NCBI GenBank assembly: GCA_934045075.1
Contig: OW203745.1
Location: forward strand, 8,817,873-8,881,872
Origin: Yponomeuta sedellus
Lineage: Eukaryota; Arthropoda; Insecta; Lepidoptera; Yponomeutidae
Direction: 5' to 3'
DNA: 64,000 nt
In this document: positions 21,296 to 31,692 of the stretch, one piece after another
Layout: the number at the start of each line of letters is the position of its first letter
Position numbering within the stretch: position 1 is the stretch's first letter
The notes under the pieces: generated by a model
Database searches by the model: none
Told to the model about the DNA's origin: nothing
What the model saw: the letters and a program-made list of their open reading frames with translations, nothing else
Made by a program: the position numbers and the translations under genes

Positions 21296-21678
21296 GATAG
21301 CTTTTAGAAAATACCTCGGGCTCTAGAGTAGGCTTCGGTTTTCGCCGAAAGCACACGAGTGTAATAATAATTCCTGCTCTGTATAAAACTTTTCTTTACC
21401 TACTATTTTGAAAAGTTATGTAAAGTTATAAATAACAGTACAATACCTTATTGCAATATTGACTGTACAGTCTGTTAGCTTTTAGAATATACCTGGGCTA
21501 CTATCGAATATATTCGTGTAATAAAAAATATCGGAACTAATATGACGCTTAACTTTACATAACTTTTCAGAATAGTAAAGAAAAGTTTTATACAGAGCAG
21601 GAAGTAGTATTACTAACGTGTGCTTTCGGCGAAAACCGAAGCCTACTCTAGAGCCTATGGTATATTCTAAAAGTTAAC
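21296..21678. mobile_element. Foldback element with about 130-bp inverted arms
   Basis: The left arm 21296-21430 and right arm 21548-21678 are inverted copies sharing 'gctctagagtaggcttcggt', 'tttcgccgaaagcacac', 'ttcctgctctgtataaaact' and 'gaaaagttatgtaaagtta'. The ends read 'gatagcttttagaaaatacc' and, reversed, 'gttaacttttagaatatacc'. A third partial copy of the arm start sits inside at 21474-21523. No ORF. A plausible foldback-type MITE. Confidence 0.75.
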
Positions 21679-22139
21679 ATATTGTACTTTGGTAGAAGTC
21701 TCACAAGCAAATTGTTTTAACATCGGAGGCAATCGAAGGGCGTCGGGCGAGACTCAATTTATTTTTTCCCCACCGCGTTGGTGCAGGGCCCTGCAAGCTG
21801 TAAACTGTAATGGTGGAGTTACGACGTCTAGCCCTCTCCCCGTACCATGTGGCTAGAGTTACGATGCGTTTCAATTGAAGTCCCTACTCCTTATACGTAA
21901 AATCCAATGTATTATTTCCAAAATATATCAGTCTGGTGCGCCTTAAAGTTTATTGAATAAAGTTAAAAAAAGGCAGTATAAAATATATAATAGGCGGAGT
22001 AGGTTGCTTTTAAACTGAGATGGTGTAAATCTAGTGCAGACATGCCTCTAATATCTAATAGATGTGTTAATATGTTAGTTGAGTAGAGCATATAACGTCA
22101 GATTAACCATTCCATTTTTCCGTAAACACTTAGGTACGA

Positions 22140-22270
22140 GATAAGATAAGAATATTCTGTATTGTACACACCAGAAAATAATTACAGAGACAACAGTTAC
22201 AAAAAAAGAGGTACAATTGGATGGCCTTATTGCTGACAGCAATTTCTTCCAGGCAACCTTAAATCGAACA
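22140..22270 (-). mobile_element. LINE 3' UTR module
   Basis: 'gataagaatattctgtattg', 'ggatggccttattgctgaca' and 'gcaatttcttccaggcaacc'. Sister of 12.9 and 35.38 kb. Confidence 0.65.
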
Positions 22271-22275
22271 GATTT

Positions 22276-22345
22276 TTCTTCTTCTTCAGGCTACATTATT
22301 TAGTGCACTGCTGGACATAGCCCTCCCCTAATGAGCGCATAGTCT
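22276..22345 (-). mobile_element. SINE-B 3' end fragment
   Basis: 'cttcttcttcaggctacatt' then 'actgctggacatagccctcc' and 'cctaatgagcgc': the reversed 3' end with (aag)n tail. The 5' part is absent, as in 5'-truncated retroposons. Confidence 0.75.
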
Positions 22346-23036
22346 GTTTCCATAGCGCCCATAGTCTGTTCCTTTAGTCGGTTAATGTAGGTCTCCTCAA
22401 ATATTACCTATTGCTCTATTCACATGCCTCGGCAACTAACGACACGGTCGTATTTGAATATATGTGTGTTTCGGTTGTGGTTCATTTTTTTTTTAATCAA
22501 TGTCTATCGCAAATTTAATAATAATGATGTATTGTACATATATATCGAAAACACAACTACAATCAAATGAGACAGTGCCTAAAGTATAATAGGTATGCAC
22601 ATGCTTTTAATAGGCAGAGGTTGTACAATATGAGTTCAAAACGAGTGTCAGTCTTCTATCCCCTAAACTAGGCAAGACCTGTATCTTAGGGAATAGTGTT
22701 CCTTATAAATTAGAGGTCATACATGGTACAAAGTGGTCCACATGCGGTGGCGTACACATACATTAAGGCATAAGACTTAAAACATTGCAACAAAGAGAGT
22801 ACACACAAAAAAAGAGGGAAAAATAAACAATTGGAATAAGCTGCTGTGTATTATATTACAATATATTCCATGTAAATAATAAAAGCTTAGGCAATCTTAT
22901 TAAGTAGGGTCTGTTATTAATAGGCCTCACTCGCGAAGAAGATAAGTTGTACGGGTTGTACGATTGGTAACAAAACTACGAATAGTGTCACTGGAACAAC
23001 CATTACCGCACTAATAAGACTCTATTCAACGACTAC
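22346..23036. other. Relic dispersed repeat; no gene
   Basis: 22630-22820 resembles 18900-19000 (shared 'aagacctgtatcttaggg'-type box). Otherwise AT-rich sequence with no feature. Confidence 0.35.
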
Positions 23037-23037
23037 A

Positions 23038-23450
23038 GCGGTGGTAGCTCAGTGGGTAGAACCATAGACTGGCAAGCGAGAGCCCCAGGTTCGATCCCGA
23101 GTGCGGGCATGTACCAATGACTTTGTTTAATTTCAAAGTTACGTACATTTGCGAATTGCAGTCGCAATACCACACGCTAACGGTGAAGGAAAACATCGTG
23201 AGGAAACCCGCGGCTTGGTTGGCTCCGCACGTATTGACTAGTCTTTCCTGTGGGCTAGGCCGACTAAGCTGTCAGGATGGTATAGGTGCTGGGCAAGCCT
23301 ACACCATCTATAAAAACCATGACCCAGGCACTACAGCGTCGGAGTGGTCCCTTCACCCATCTAGTGTGAGTGAAGATACCACTGGACGCTGTATAAATCA
23401 TCTCATTAAGTAGATGCAAAAAGGCCAATATTATTATTATTATTATATTC
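23038..23450 (+). mobile_element. SINE-C-like element with different 3' half
   Basis: tRNA-like head 'gcggtggtagctcagtgggt', B box 'caggttcgatcccgagtgcg', then 'atgtaccaatgactttgttt' and 'acggtgaaggaaaacatcgt' as in SINE-C. After about 23215 the body differs ('aggatggtataggtgctggg', 'acgctgtataaatcatctca') and ends in a (tta)n tail at 23430-23448. It may be a chimeric SINE subfamily. Confidence 0.65.
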
Positions 23451-23515
23451 AACGACTACTAATTTTTGAGACTCGCCTTTCTGGTCTAACTGACTAAGGC
23501 ATACAGACATACCAG

Positions 23516-23697
23516 GGCACATGCCTTCTCTCCGAGAGAGTATGGGCTTAATTACCACGCATGCCCACGGTGTGATTGGCAATTTCAAGCGCTGAGGTAT
23601 TGAACACCTCAGGTTTCCTCACGATATTTTCCTTCACGGTCAGCGAGTGGCATTGCTACTATAACTTCACAAATTTACATAACTTAGAAAACATTGC
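23516..23697 (-). mobile_element. SINE-C, minus strand
   Basis: 'agggcacatgccttctctcc', 'ttaattaccacgcatgccca', 'caagcgctgaggtattgaac' and 'tcacgatattttccttcacg' are reversed SINE-C boxes. The tRNA head is replaced by the adjoining SINE-A insertion. Confidence 0.75.
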
Positions 23698-23710
23698 AGT
23701 ATTACTTGGT

Positions 23711-23856
23711 GAGTCGCCATTAGCTCAGTTGGAAAGAGCGCTGGCACGGATAGCCAGAGGTCGCGGGTTTATATTCCGGCATGGGTGGAATTTTTAGGAT
23801 CTAAATAGGTTTTTTAAAATTGTCCGTAGCACGGGTTAGTGCATTAAAAATAATAT
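23711..23856 (+). mobile_element. SINE-A, 13-bp TSD
   Basis: Begins exactly at 'gagtcgccattagctcagtt' (A box) and runs to 'cacgggttagtgcattaaaa'. Perfect 13-bp duplications 'agtattacttggt' flank it at 23698-23710 and 23857-23869. The B box has decayed to 'gggtttatattccgg'. Confidence 0.85.
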
Positions 23857-23881
23857 AGTATTACTTGGTTTTATTATGATT

Positions 23882-23933
23882 GTTTTTGTGAAGTAACTAT
23901 AGTCGATATCGACAATAGTTACTTCACAAAAAC
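23882..23933. repeat. 19-bp perfect hairpin
   Basis: 'gtttttgtgaagtaactat' is inverted at 23915-23933, around a 14-nt spacer that itself contains the palindrome gtcgatatcgac. Confidence 0.8.
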
Positions 23934-24240
23934 GACTATAATAGTCGTTTCCGTTTCCCATCATCTCATGGTACGGGGTGTTCGTATAATAATTTGGTCA
24001 GGATAATGAAGGTTCATTTTTCACTAGCTCAAATTGGACACGGGCGCGGTGGCGGTCGGTAGATACTGTGTGGTTTTTTACTGCATTTCTATTACGCATT
24101 TCCAATGAGGGTTCCTTTAAATTACACCCCGAGACTTTATGGGCGGAGACAAGGATATCGAGCCACATTTTTTACTACAGATACTCTTAATATAGAGCAA
24201 GATTTTAGGTAACTTTTTATTCCGTCTATAAACGTCTCAC

Positions 24241-24462
24241 TGCAGGGCACAGGCTTTCGGTTATTATGTTAATTAAGCCCGGACACTCAGAGAGAGTGTC
24301 CGGGCTTAATTAACATGCTTGCTTACCGCGGTAAGGCTATTCCAAGCGCTGAGGTATGCGAAAACGACAGACAGTCAGGGTTTTCCACGATGTTTTCCTT
24401 CAAATTTACCGAGTGTTGTTTCTACTACTAAATTTGCAAGACTTCATGACATAGAAAATACA
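24241..24462 (-). mobile_element. SINE-C with hairpin end
   Basis: Reversed SINE-C ('ccaagcgctgaggtatgcga', 'ccacgatgttttccttcaaa'). Its 3' end carries a perfect 23-bp inverted repeat at 24266-24288 and 24294-24316 with a 5-nt loop ('aattaagcccggacactc' arm), unlike the normal family 3' end. Confidence 0.65.
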
Positions 24463-24547
24463 ACTAATAACGTTGCCAAAACTAGAACCTACTACCTCTC
24501 AGACGTGAGACAAGTGGTCTACCGATTCTCTAACACCACTTACAAAA

Positions 24548-24647
24548 TTTTAAAACCTATTTAGAGACAAAAAATCCCGGCATGGGTGCCTCTAAATAGG
24601 TTTTTAAATTTGTCCTTAGCACGGGTTAGTGCATTAAAAACAATATA
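24548..24647 (+). mobile_element. Mini-foldback SINE-A with TSD
   Basis: The inverted 'aaaacctatttagag' is followed within 25 bp by direct 'cctctaaataggtttttaaa' and the tail 'cacgggttagtgcattaaaa'. A 13-bp duplication (one mismatch) 'accactta(c/t)aaaa' flanks it at 24535-24547 and 24648-24660. Almost all of the body is deleted. Confidence 0.7.
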
Positions 24648-24764
24648 ACCACTTATAAAAATCTTAGTCCTATTTTGATGGACTAAAAAAGTTGTGCCTG
24701 TGTATCTAAGTAGACCAAAAAAATCGATAACAAAACAGAAGAAGCAGCGGGCTCTGACCCCTGG

Positions 24765-24880
24765 CTCCTGGCCACCTGCCTGCCAGCTTTCAACAAAACC
24801 AAATATTTTACTCCAAAAAACAAACGCGACGTTTGGGAGATTGATGACAAATGAGTACAGTCGAGTAGAAATGTGAATAC
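24765..24880 (+). repeat. Local duplicate, copy 1
   Basis: 'aaatattttactccaaaaaa', 'caaacgcgacgtttggga', 'gatgacaaatgagtacagtc' recur at 25257-25335 and partly at 25499-25532. Divergence is low, indicating recent local duplication around a SINE-B insertion. Confidence 0.75.
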
Positions 24881-24984
24881 ACGTATCATCGACTTATTAT
24901 AGAGCTCCAGCGACGTGTAAACTGTAACCGCTGCCTTATGAATAAATATTTATTATTATTATTCTTATTATTATCCCCATTGAC

Positions 24985-25103
24985 GTCGTCGTCGTCGTCG
25001 TCAGGCTATACTAGTCCACTGCTGGACATAGCCCTCCCCTAAAGAGCGCCACGTTGTGCTTTCATAGGGGGTAATGCCCATAATCCCCACGGTGGGCATC
25101 CCC
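24985..25103 (-). mobile_element. SINE-B, 5' truncated, 12-bp TSD
   Basis: Starts with a (gac)n-type tail at 24985, contains the 3' half, and stops at the 'ccacggtgggc' box. Perfect duplications 'atccccattgac' lie at 24973-24984 and 25104-25115. LINE-like 5' truncation with a TSD is typical of target-primed reverse transcription. Confidence 0.85.
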
Positions 25104-25256
25104 ATCCCCATTGACAGTGTGTTATTTTTTTCCGCTACCTCTTTCATGTTCCGCTGTTGGTAAATAATAATATTATTAAACTATGAACTACGGTCACAGT
25201 CTTGGTATCAATACGCATTTTTCTACAAATGAAAACATTTCGCAAAAAAATCAAAA

Positions 25257-25362
25257 ACCCAAATATTTTACTCCAAAAAACAAACGCGACGTTTGGTAAA
25301 TTGATGACAAATGAGTACAGTCGAGTAGAAACGCTAATACGAGTATTAGCGTTTTACTTAGC
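25257..25362 (+). repeat. Local duplicate, copy 2, with hairpin
   Basis: Repeat of 24785-24875. It continues into the palindrome 'aaacgctaatac-gag-tattagcgttt' at about 25329-25354. Confidence 0.75.
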
Positions 25363-25848
25363 TTTTATATTAGCGAGTATTGTGTAAACGCTTACGAGTT
25401 GTAGCGCACCCACATTTACAGCATGTGAAATGCCAATTATATTTAATCATAATCAGTTTCCACAGTTTCCTACAAACACATATGTTTAAAAAATATATAA
25501 ATGACAAATGAGTACATTCGTGTAGAAATACGATTAGGAGTGTTATCCCCATTAATAGCAGGACATGGAATGACAAAGGTATATCTCTAAGAGCCGAGAG
25601 GGCTTTAGTATAAGGCCTCGTTGTTTTGTACCGGAAAAAGTCACTTATTCCATACAATATTGAAGTGGGCAAGCTTACATTTACCAGATAATAAATACTG
25701 ACTGAATTATTTATTCTCATCATTTTTGATTAAGGACCAATCATATTAATAAAAAAATATGGTCAATTGCCCATACTGTAATCAACTGCATATTTTGAAT
25801 AACAATATGCTTGATAAACAGACTACATAAAAAATGATGCTTATGAGC

Positions 25849-26086
25849 GGTGGTAGCAAAGCGACATATCATTCGGGAAGTCTTAGGTTCAAACCCCGGC
25901 ATGTACCTACCAATGACTTTGTTTTCGAAGGTACTTACATTCGTGGAATTATAGTAGCAATACCACTTCCAACTGTAAAGGAAAATATCGTGAGAAAACC
26001 CGTCGTCCACATAACTCAGCGCTAAAAATGGCCAATCCACGATGGGCAAGCGTGGTGATTAAACCTACCTGAGACAAGGGCCGTGC
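25849..26086 (+). mobile_element. SINE-C, plus strand
   Basis: Head 'gagcggtggtagcaaagcga', B box 'aggttcaaaccccggcatgt', then 'accaatgactttgttttcga', 'aaaggaaaatatcgtgagaa' and 'ccaatccacgatgggcaagc'. The 3' 'ctctgagag' box has decayed. Confidence 0.75.
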
Positions 26087-26500
26087 TTATTATGTTTATG
26101 ACAGGTCTACTGTACGAGTCACTGTGCTATTTGTCTAATGTAAAAGTAATATTATTTTGTCTTTTGTAAATTCACTTTTGTATTCACCAGTACCGATTAC
26201 CCATCTCATTTAATTAATAGTTGACATCTGACGTTTGAATAGATACCTCAAAACCGTTTCCTTACATACAAGCCCCATCTTCAAATCTCTTGTTGAGTAA
26301 TATTGATCGATTGCGATCTCAAACCTTTTTGTTAAATGTAAACCAGCCTTTTAACTTCCGTGGCTAGTTTTACCAGTGTACTTAACTTACACATTTCTTT
26401 TTTATGTATAATAAAGTGTTCTCTCTCTCTCTCTTATTACATTTGTGTAGGTACCTACCTATATATTTCCTGACACTATTTTGACGAGTCAGTAAATTTT
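26087..26500. other. No recognised gene; (ct)n tract
   Basis: A (ct)n microsatellite lies at about 26418-26433, just after 'ataaagtgttc'. Confidence 0.5.
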
Positions 26501-26507
26501 ATTATGT

Positions 26508-26643
26508 TGTATAGAATCAGGCGTTACTTTGCAGAAATCCATAATAGCATTAAAAAGTTAAAATTACTTCGTGTCTTGCTTCTGCTTGAAAAAGTGGGAG
26601 GGAGGGCGGTGCATTAGCTAACCGCATGGTGCTTGTGGGAAAT
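26508..26643 (+). repeat. Dispersed repeat shared with 51.04 kb
   Basis: 'agaatcaggcgttactttgc', 'gaaatccataatag' and 'aaaagtgggagggagggcgg', 'tgcattagctaaccgcatgg' occur in both copies. The internal 'aaaaagttaaaattactt' here appears inverted at the far end of the other copy. Confidence 0.7.
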
Positions 26644-26699
26644 TTTATTATATCATTTAATGCATACATCTGTGTGCGAAAGGTGATTTTTTATTTTTG

Positions 26700-27115
26700 C
26701 CCTAAACATATGTTATGGTTCTTCTTCTTTTTAATCGGTCCCTCAATTCTGAGGATCGTGACCATATACATTAGTTCTCCATTTGTCTCGGTCATATGCG
26801 CAATGGGATGCGTGCTGAATGGATCCCCCAGCTGCCTTCTTTATGGCATCGGACCAGCGCATTGGTGTTCTGCCTCTCGCTCGTCTGCCCTCTAACTGGC
26901 CCAAAACGATCTGCTTCTCTAGGCTATGACGTCGTGACCGCATAATATGGCCAAAAAAGCTGAGGGACCTCTGGCAACAGACTGACGACAGTCGCTTCGT
27001 TATACCGAGCTCGTAAGTATAGAAATGGTTCTGAAGGCTGTCCACGGGATTCTGAGCATTTTCCTCCAACACCACATCTCGAATGTATCGATTCGGCTAC
27101 AGTCGCGGCTTCTAA
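26700..27115 (-). pseudogene. LINE reverse transcriptase C-terminus
   Basis: The minus-strand frame 27075-26743 reads LSFFGHIMRSRRHSLEKQIV, then GRRARGRTPMRWSD, then YDRDKWR. This is the C-terminal region of an endonuclease/reverse transcriptase of RTE-like type (HIxR, then GxRxRGR.P.RW.D, then DRxxWR). Upstream reading decays at about 27100. A 5'-truncated relic, distinct from the LINE at 13.56 kb. Confidence 0.7.
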
Positions 27116-27184
27116 CGCACCATGTCTAGGTATGTATAATAAGGTACGTAACGGATATAACTTAAACTCTGTTATTTCATCATC

Positions 27185-27232
27185 CTAATCAGCCGGTGTC
27201 AGTCCACTGCTGGACATAGGCCCTTCTGTTAT
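27185..27232 (-). mobile_element. LINE 3' tail box
   Basis: 'gtcagtccactgctggacat' plus 'aggccctt' is the reverse of the common end-of-ORF box 'ggcctatgtccagcagtgga' of RTE-like LINEs, preceded by 'catcatcctaatcagccggt'. Confidence 0.5.
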
Positions 27233-27589
27233 TTAGGCAATGTATAATTCATTCATGGTCAGACGGTCAGAGTGGAGTTTTTTTTTTCCATTGCCTTTTT
27301 CTCCACTACAATACGGCCCGAAGGCAGCGGCTTACAATTTACATTGTACATTGACCAGTAATATTGACATTCAGCAAATAGAATTTAAATTCTTTACGTT
27401 GAGAAAAAAATATGTATATATATATTTTTAATTTTTTGTTTGTGCATCTACTTTCTTCTTTAATGTATTAGACCAGTCCATCTAAAGGGTTAACGACTGC
27501 TTATGCGTGCAGAATCGTGAACAAACTTTTGTAAGTTTAGTCACAGTCACCCTTTTATAAAGGTAGTTAGAGTTTTGTTAGGCATTAAA

Positions 27590-27920
27590 TCTCCGCAGTA
27601 AGCCTCATAGTTAGGCCGTTGTGCGCAGCAAGCACTGAGGTATTTTACATTTTAATATTTCAGACACTTGGGTTTCCTCACGATAATTTCCTTCAATTTT
27701 AGCGAGTATTATTTTTGGGGTAATTTCCCAAATGTACTTAATTTAGTACTCCATCATCATCATTTATTGCAACCATAAGTTCACAGGGTGTTCATATTGT
27801 TATAAGAACCATTATGGACCCAGTATGTACTTAAACCAAGTCATTGACGCATGCCAGGATTCGAACCCACGCCCTTCCGTACAAGAAGCCGGCGTTCTAC
27901 TGCCCGCTACCACCGCTCTT
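27590..27920 (-). mobile_element. SINE-C, minus strand, with internal interruption
   Basis: Body boxes ('gcagcaagcactgaggtatt', 'cctcacgataatttccttca') lie at 27637-27700. The reversed head ('gacgcatgccaggattcgaa', 'cggcgttctactgcccgcta') lies at 27846-27915. About 85 bp between 27750 and 27835 is unrelated and may be an insertion. Confidence 0.65.
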
Positions 27921-28245
27921 ATTTACGTAGGTACTAAACACGTTAGTTGCTGCCATGCAACGGTAGCATCTATTATTAGTATCATAAGTGCGAGATTTAA
28001 ACATACAAGCTTAGCTAACTATGGTTGTCGCTAAATATACAGCTGCCATCAACTTTGTAATAACAGTAAAAACAACCTCCAGGCTTCACGAGGTGCCATA
28101 ATGTTTATTGCGTCATTAAAGTAGGATATTGAGCTTGTTATAATTTGGTTGTAAAACCAATATGGATGGAGTCGTAAGGAGTAAGGCAATAGAACAAGTG
28201 TACAGTTAGAAACGTGCCTACAATTTTTTTATGCAGCCACAAAAG

Positions 28246-28437
28246 TCCCACTGCCGGGGAGAGGCCTTCTCTCAGAGAGAGAGTAGGGGTTAATTACCAC
28301 GCGTGCCCACCGCGGATTGGCAATTTCAAGCGCTGAGGTATTTACACACGTCAGGCATACAGGTTTCCTCACGATGTTTTTCTTCAAGTTAGCGAGTTGT
28401 ATTGCAACTATAACTTCACAAATGCCTACTATAATAA
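28246..28437 (-). mobile_element. SINE-C, 5' truncated
   Basis: 'gagaggccttctctcagaga', 'ttaattaccacgcgtgccca', 'caagcgctgaggtatttaca' and 'cctcacgatgtttttcttca' in reverse order of the family. The tRNA head is missing. Confidence 0.75.
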
Positions 28438-28648
28438 TATACCTAAGTATACATAGATAAACTCACGCCGGTATCAAGATTTGTCTAAGCGCAGACTAGA
28501 AGAGAGAGATAATTTTACTTTGTTTTTATTCATCTAAAAAATACATAATTTTTTTTTGTTGCTTTTAACCCGTGCTAAGGACCCAAACAAATAGCCAAAC
28601 AAATATTTTTAAGGAAAGTAGTGGAAATAGATAAGGCTGTATACTCAG

Positions 28649-28811
28649 ACTACTGGGGCACGGGTCGCTTCCTGCATCGCAGAAAGGTTAGGTCATTCTG
28701 TACCACGGGGCGGAGTCCGGGTTGGTGGAGGACTGTAAGACAGTGGCGGGCCTTACTGTCAGAAGTTTCCAAGTCGCTTATAAGTCCTCTGACATGGCTT
28801 AACGACTGCCG
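28649..28811 (-). mobile_element. SINE-D 3' half, minus strand
   Basis: 'actggggcacgggtcgcttc', 'ctgcatcgcagaaaggttag', 'gttggtggaggactgtaaga' and 'gacatggcttaacgactgcc' in plus-strand reading. 5' truncated, with no 5S-like box. Confidence 0.75.
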
Positions 28812-29344
28812 AGTAAGTATGACTAAAATAACAGTTGAGATTCAAAAACTACATTTAATATTGAAAAAATATTATGACGTTAACAAAACAATTTAAAAAA
28901 ATATCCTACTCTACCGAAAGCGACCTTAATCAAATCAAATAATATCGTACAAAAGTTCCTTCCAACTTTTATTCAGCTGTCATATTGGCTGATGGATCAC
29001 CCTGAATGCGCGGGATCAGATTTCATAATTTTTATTTGTGTTTAGCCACCATTATGGTTACGGCTGTGTACCTTGATTAAATAGTCTGGTACGACCACCC
29101 TTTTTATTTTTGTTCTAGGGTTCTGTAGTCTATCAAGTTTGGGCACCGTAGGTGTTTAATACAAAATACTGTGTTAATGGTTCGCTCTAGATCACACTTA
29201 CTGACTGGCAGTGGTTACGGTAAAGTTATATACACAGTATATGAAAGGCCTCTTAAATTGGGGAACAGTCAATACACAATAACACTTAAATCTAGTTTAA
29301 GAACCTCTGGAAGCAATAAAATAAGATTGGTTCTAACATACTAA

Positions 29345-29462
29345 ATGTAAGATTCTTCGTTTTAGACACCATAAACTAATTACAGAGATAACAGTTACAC
29401 AAGAAGAAGATTAAATTGCCGGTCTTATTGTTATAAGCAATGTCTTCCAGGCAATTTCATTG
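29345..29462 (-). mobile_element. LINE 3' UTR module relic
   Basis: 'ctaattacagagataacagt', 'attgccggtcttattgttat' and 'agcaatgtcttccaggcaat' match the module at 22.14 kb. Confidence 0.5.
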
Positions 29463-29544
29463 AATTTTAACTCCAAGTGATGCACGGTATCCTAAACTAA
29501 ATAATGTGTACCCTAATACGTAGTCATGCAGCCATACCTGCCAG

Positions 29545-29657
29545 CCACCCCTACTTTCTTACAATCCTCTGCCAACCCAGACTTGGCCCCTAACTTTCCT
29601 GTGATGCAGGAAGCGACCCATGCCCCAGCAGAGGGGACCTACAAAGGGTTGGTATCA
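29545..29657 (+). mobile_element. SINE-D 3' end fragment
   Basis: 'ttacaatcctctgccaaccc', 'cctgtgatgcaggaagcgac' and 'gcagaggggacctacaaagg'. 5' truncated. Confidence 0.7.
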
Positions 29658-30172
29658 AATAATTTATGAAGTGGTTTTCGCCCGATCTTCTCTCTGCATT
29701 AATGCACACTAAGCACTGTACTATATCTACAGCCCGATACAACTAAGGTAAGTATTTACAAGTGTATCCAACAACATTGTCCGTCACACGAGACGATAAA
29801 TAATATCACAACTCGCGACTCCGCGCATCCATACATTAAATGCCGAAGAAACGCGGTGATTTTCTCGGTCCATTCCTGAAAAGCCTAATCTTTGTTCTCT
29901 TTTCAATTTTCGGTTCACGAGATTTATAGATAGATGGACAGGAGCTGATGAAAGATGAAATAAGGACATTTTATAAAAAAAAATCGGGGATAGGAGATAT
30001 TTAGATCCTACAGATATTTGTTTGTGGATGGAATAAAACTTTTGATGGATGAATATACATAAAATAATGCTAGAGAAATCGTTGTGAGAGGTTGTCTTTA
30101 GTTCTGTAACGATTTGGTGTTCACTGTTATGTTACAAGAACTCTGTAAATAAATAAATACTAAAGACCGTAT
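29658..30172. other. No recognised gene
   Basis: A 61-codon minus-strand frame at 29784-29969 has no domain I recognise. Confidence 0.4.
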
Positions 30173-30300
30173 GAAAATACGACTCCTCTAAAACACTGCC
30201 AGAGGCATTTTATTTTATCTAAATTTACCACTTTTCCTTCTAAAATCTCCACCACAACTATTTCAAAGACTTTTGGAGTGTTTTAAGGAATTGTGTTTTT
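30173..30300. mobile_element. MITE family M2, second copy
   Basis: The left 'aaaatacgactcctctaaaa' plus 'cact' and reversed right 'aaaaacacaattccttaaaa' plus 'cact' form imperfect terminal inverted repeats of about 25 bp. The left end resembles 'aaaacacgattccctcaaac' at 5258-5279. Confidence 0.5.
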
Positions 30301-30513
30301 CTAAATAAGGTTGTTAATAGTGGACAGAAGAGTAACTAATTATGTATGCCCCACTGGGGACAATATTGCTAAGTAATTGCAATTTGTTGTCATTGGCGCC
30401 TCTTTAACTCAGAGGCTTATGCTTGCGATGAAGACCGCTTGTGCAGTAGTGAACAATTTAGAGAATTGACGTTTAGTTACCATATGCATGTTAACTTAAA
30501 TAAACAAAACTTT

Positions 30514-30838
30514 AAAGCGCTCGTGGCCTAGTCGAACCGAGTGACTAGAATCAATCATATGTTAAGCAACAACAGGCGCAGTTAGATGCAAGGTGACTAC
30601 GCTAGTGGCATTTTTCCGACCACTTCCGTGTTTCGCAAGGCACGTTAACCCATTGCTGCCGGCTGTCATGTAATTGCAGTCGTTAAGCCATGTCAGAAGA
30701 CTTAGGGCGGCTTGATAACTGCTGACAGTAAGACCGGCCATTTTGTTAAAATCCTCCACCAACCCGGACTTAGCCCCCGTGGTGGAGTTCGGCCTAACCG
30801 TCTTGCGATGTTGACGACGACATAAAGTGTTGATATCG
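30514..30838 (+). mobile_element. SINE-D
   Basis: 'gcgctcgtggcctagtcgaa', 'gttaagcaacaacaggcgca', 'tttcgcaaggcacgttaacc' and 'ttaaaatcctccaccaaccc', ending 'gtgttgatatcg'. An internal deletion removes 'ggaagagacccgtgccccag'. Confidence 0.8.
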
Positions 30839-31132
30839 ATAGTGAAATGGTTTACATGAATATAGCGGCAAAGGAATGCACCGTATTCACTTGTGCTATA
30901 AATATCAATTTGGCCGTGGTAAGGCGAAATTACACCTTTAAGCCGGTCCAGGCTTGGCTATGGATGATTTAGTAGTTTCCGCTTAACGTCTCATATATCG
31001 AAGCTTGTCTCGCCGGCTGTGGTTATTGATATTTATCGCAGTTTAACTTTTATTCGACTTTCGAAGCGATTATTATATTGTCTGTCGGGTAATTTTTGTC
31101 CAGGTAAAAAAATACCTTGGCTCTTCTTTTAT

Positions 31133-31291
31133 AAACATATTTAGAGGCCAAAAATTCCACCCATGCCGGGACTCGAACCCGCGACCTCTGCCCAGCCGTG
31201 CCAGCGCTCTTTCCAACTGAGCTAATGGACGACTCACCGGCATCAGTGAAATCTCGAACCTTTTTACAATATTCTCTGTATTACGTACGTT
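31133..31291 (-). mobile_element. SINE-A, minus strand, 9-bp TSD
   Basis: A simple unrearranged copy, from 'acatatttagaggccaaaa' to 'caatattctctgtattacgt'. 'ttcttttat' flanks it at 31124-31132 and 31292-31300. It lacks the 'gcacgggttagtgcatta' tail, so 3' ends vary in this family. Confidence 0.8.
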
Positions 31292-31498
31292 TTCTTTTAT
31301 TTTATTAGTGTTATAACAGGTTTACAAACAATCCATAACATACAAAATACGCTTGATCTATACAGTCACCTAAAGAATATACGCACAAAGAATAGGTCCT
31401 CATAATGCGTAGGATCAGAGAAATGTTAACAACCTTACAAAACAAAAGGCCACTCAAACTATACTAGTCTAATATAATAGTCTAGTCTAATAGTCTTT

Positions 31499-31692
31499 AC
31501 GTAATACAGAGAATATTGTAAAGAGGTTCGAAATTTCACTGATGCCGGTGAGTCGCCCATTAGCTCAGTTGGAAAGAGCGCTGACACGGATAGCCAGAGG
31601 TCGCGGGTTTGAATCCCGGCATGGGTGGAATTTTTAGCCTCTAAATAGATTTTTAAAATTGTCCTTAGCACGGGTTAGTGCATTAAAAAAGA
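31499..31692 (+). mobile_element. SINE-A, full length, plus strand
   Basis: 5' region 'acagagaatattgtaaagag', A box 'cattagctcagttggaaaga', B box 'cgggtttgaatcccggcatg', tail 'gcacgggttagtgcattaaa'. A frame across it on the minus strand is not a gene. Confidence 0.85.

Noticed and set aside
23038..23110. Possible tRNA gene (A and B boxes)
   Set aside because: No proper acceptor or anticodon stem, and it continues into a SINE body. All tRNA-like segments here (6.46, 23.04, 23.71, 31.55, 44.53, 54.33, 58.8 kb) are SINE heads.
29784..29969. 61-codon minus-strand frame as an exon
   Set aside because: No domain, no convincing splice sites.
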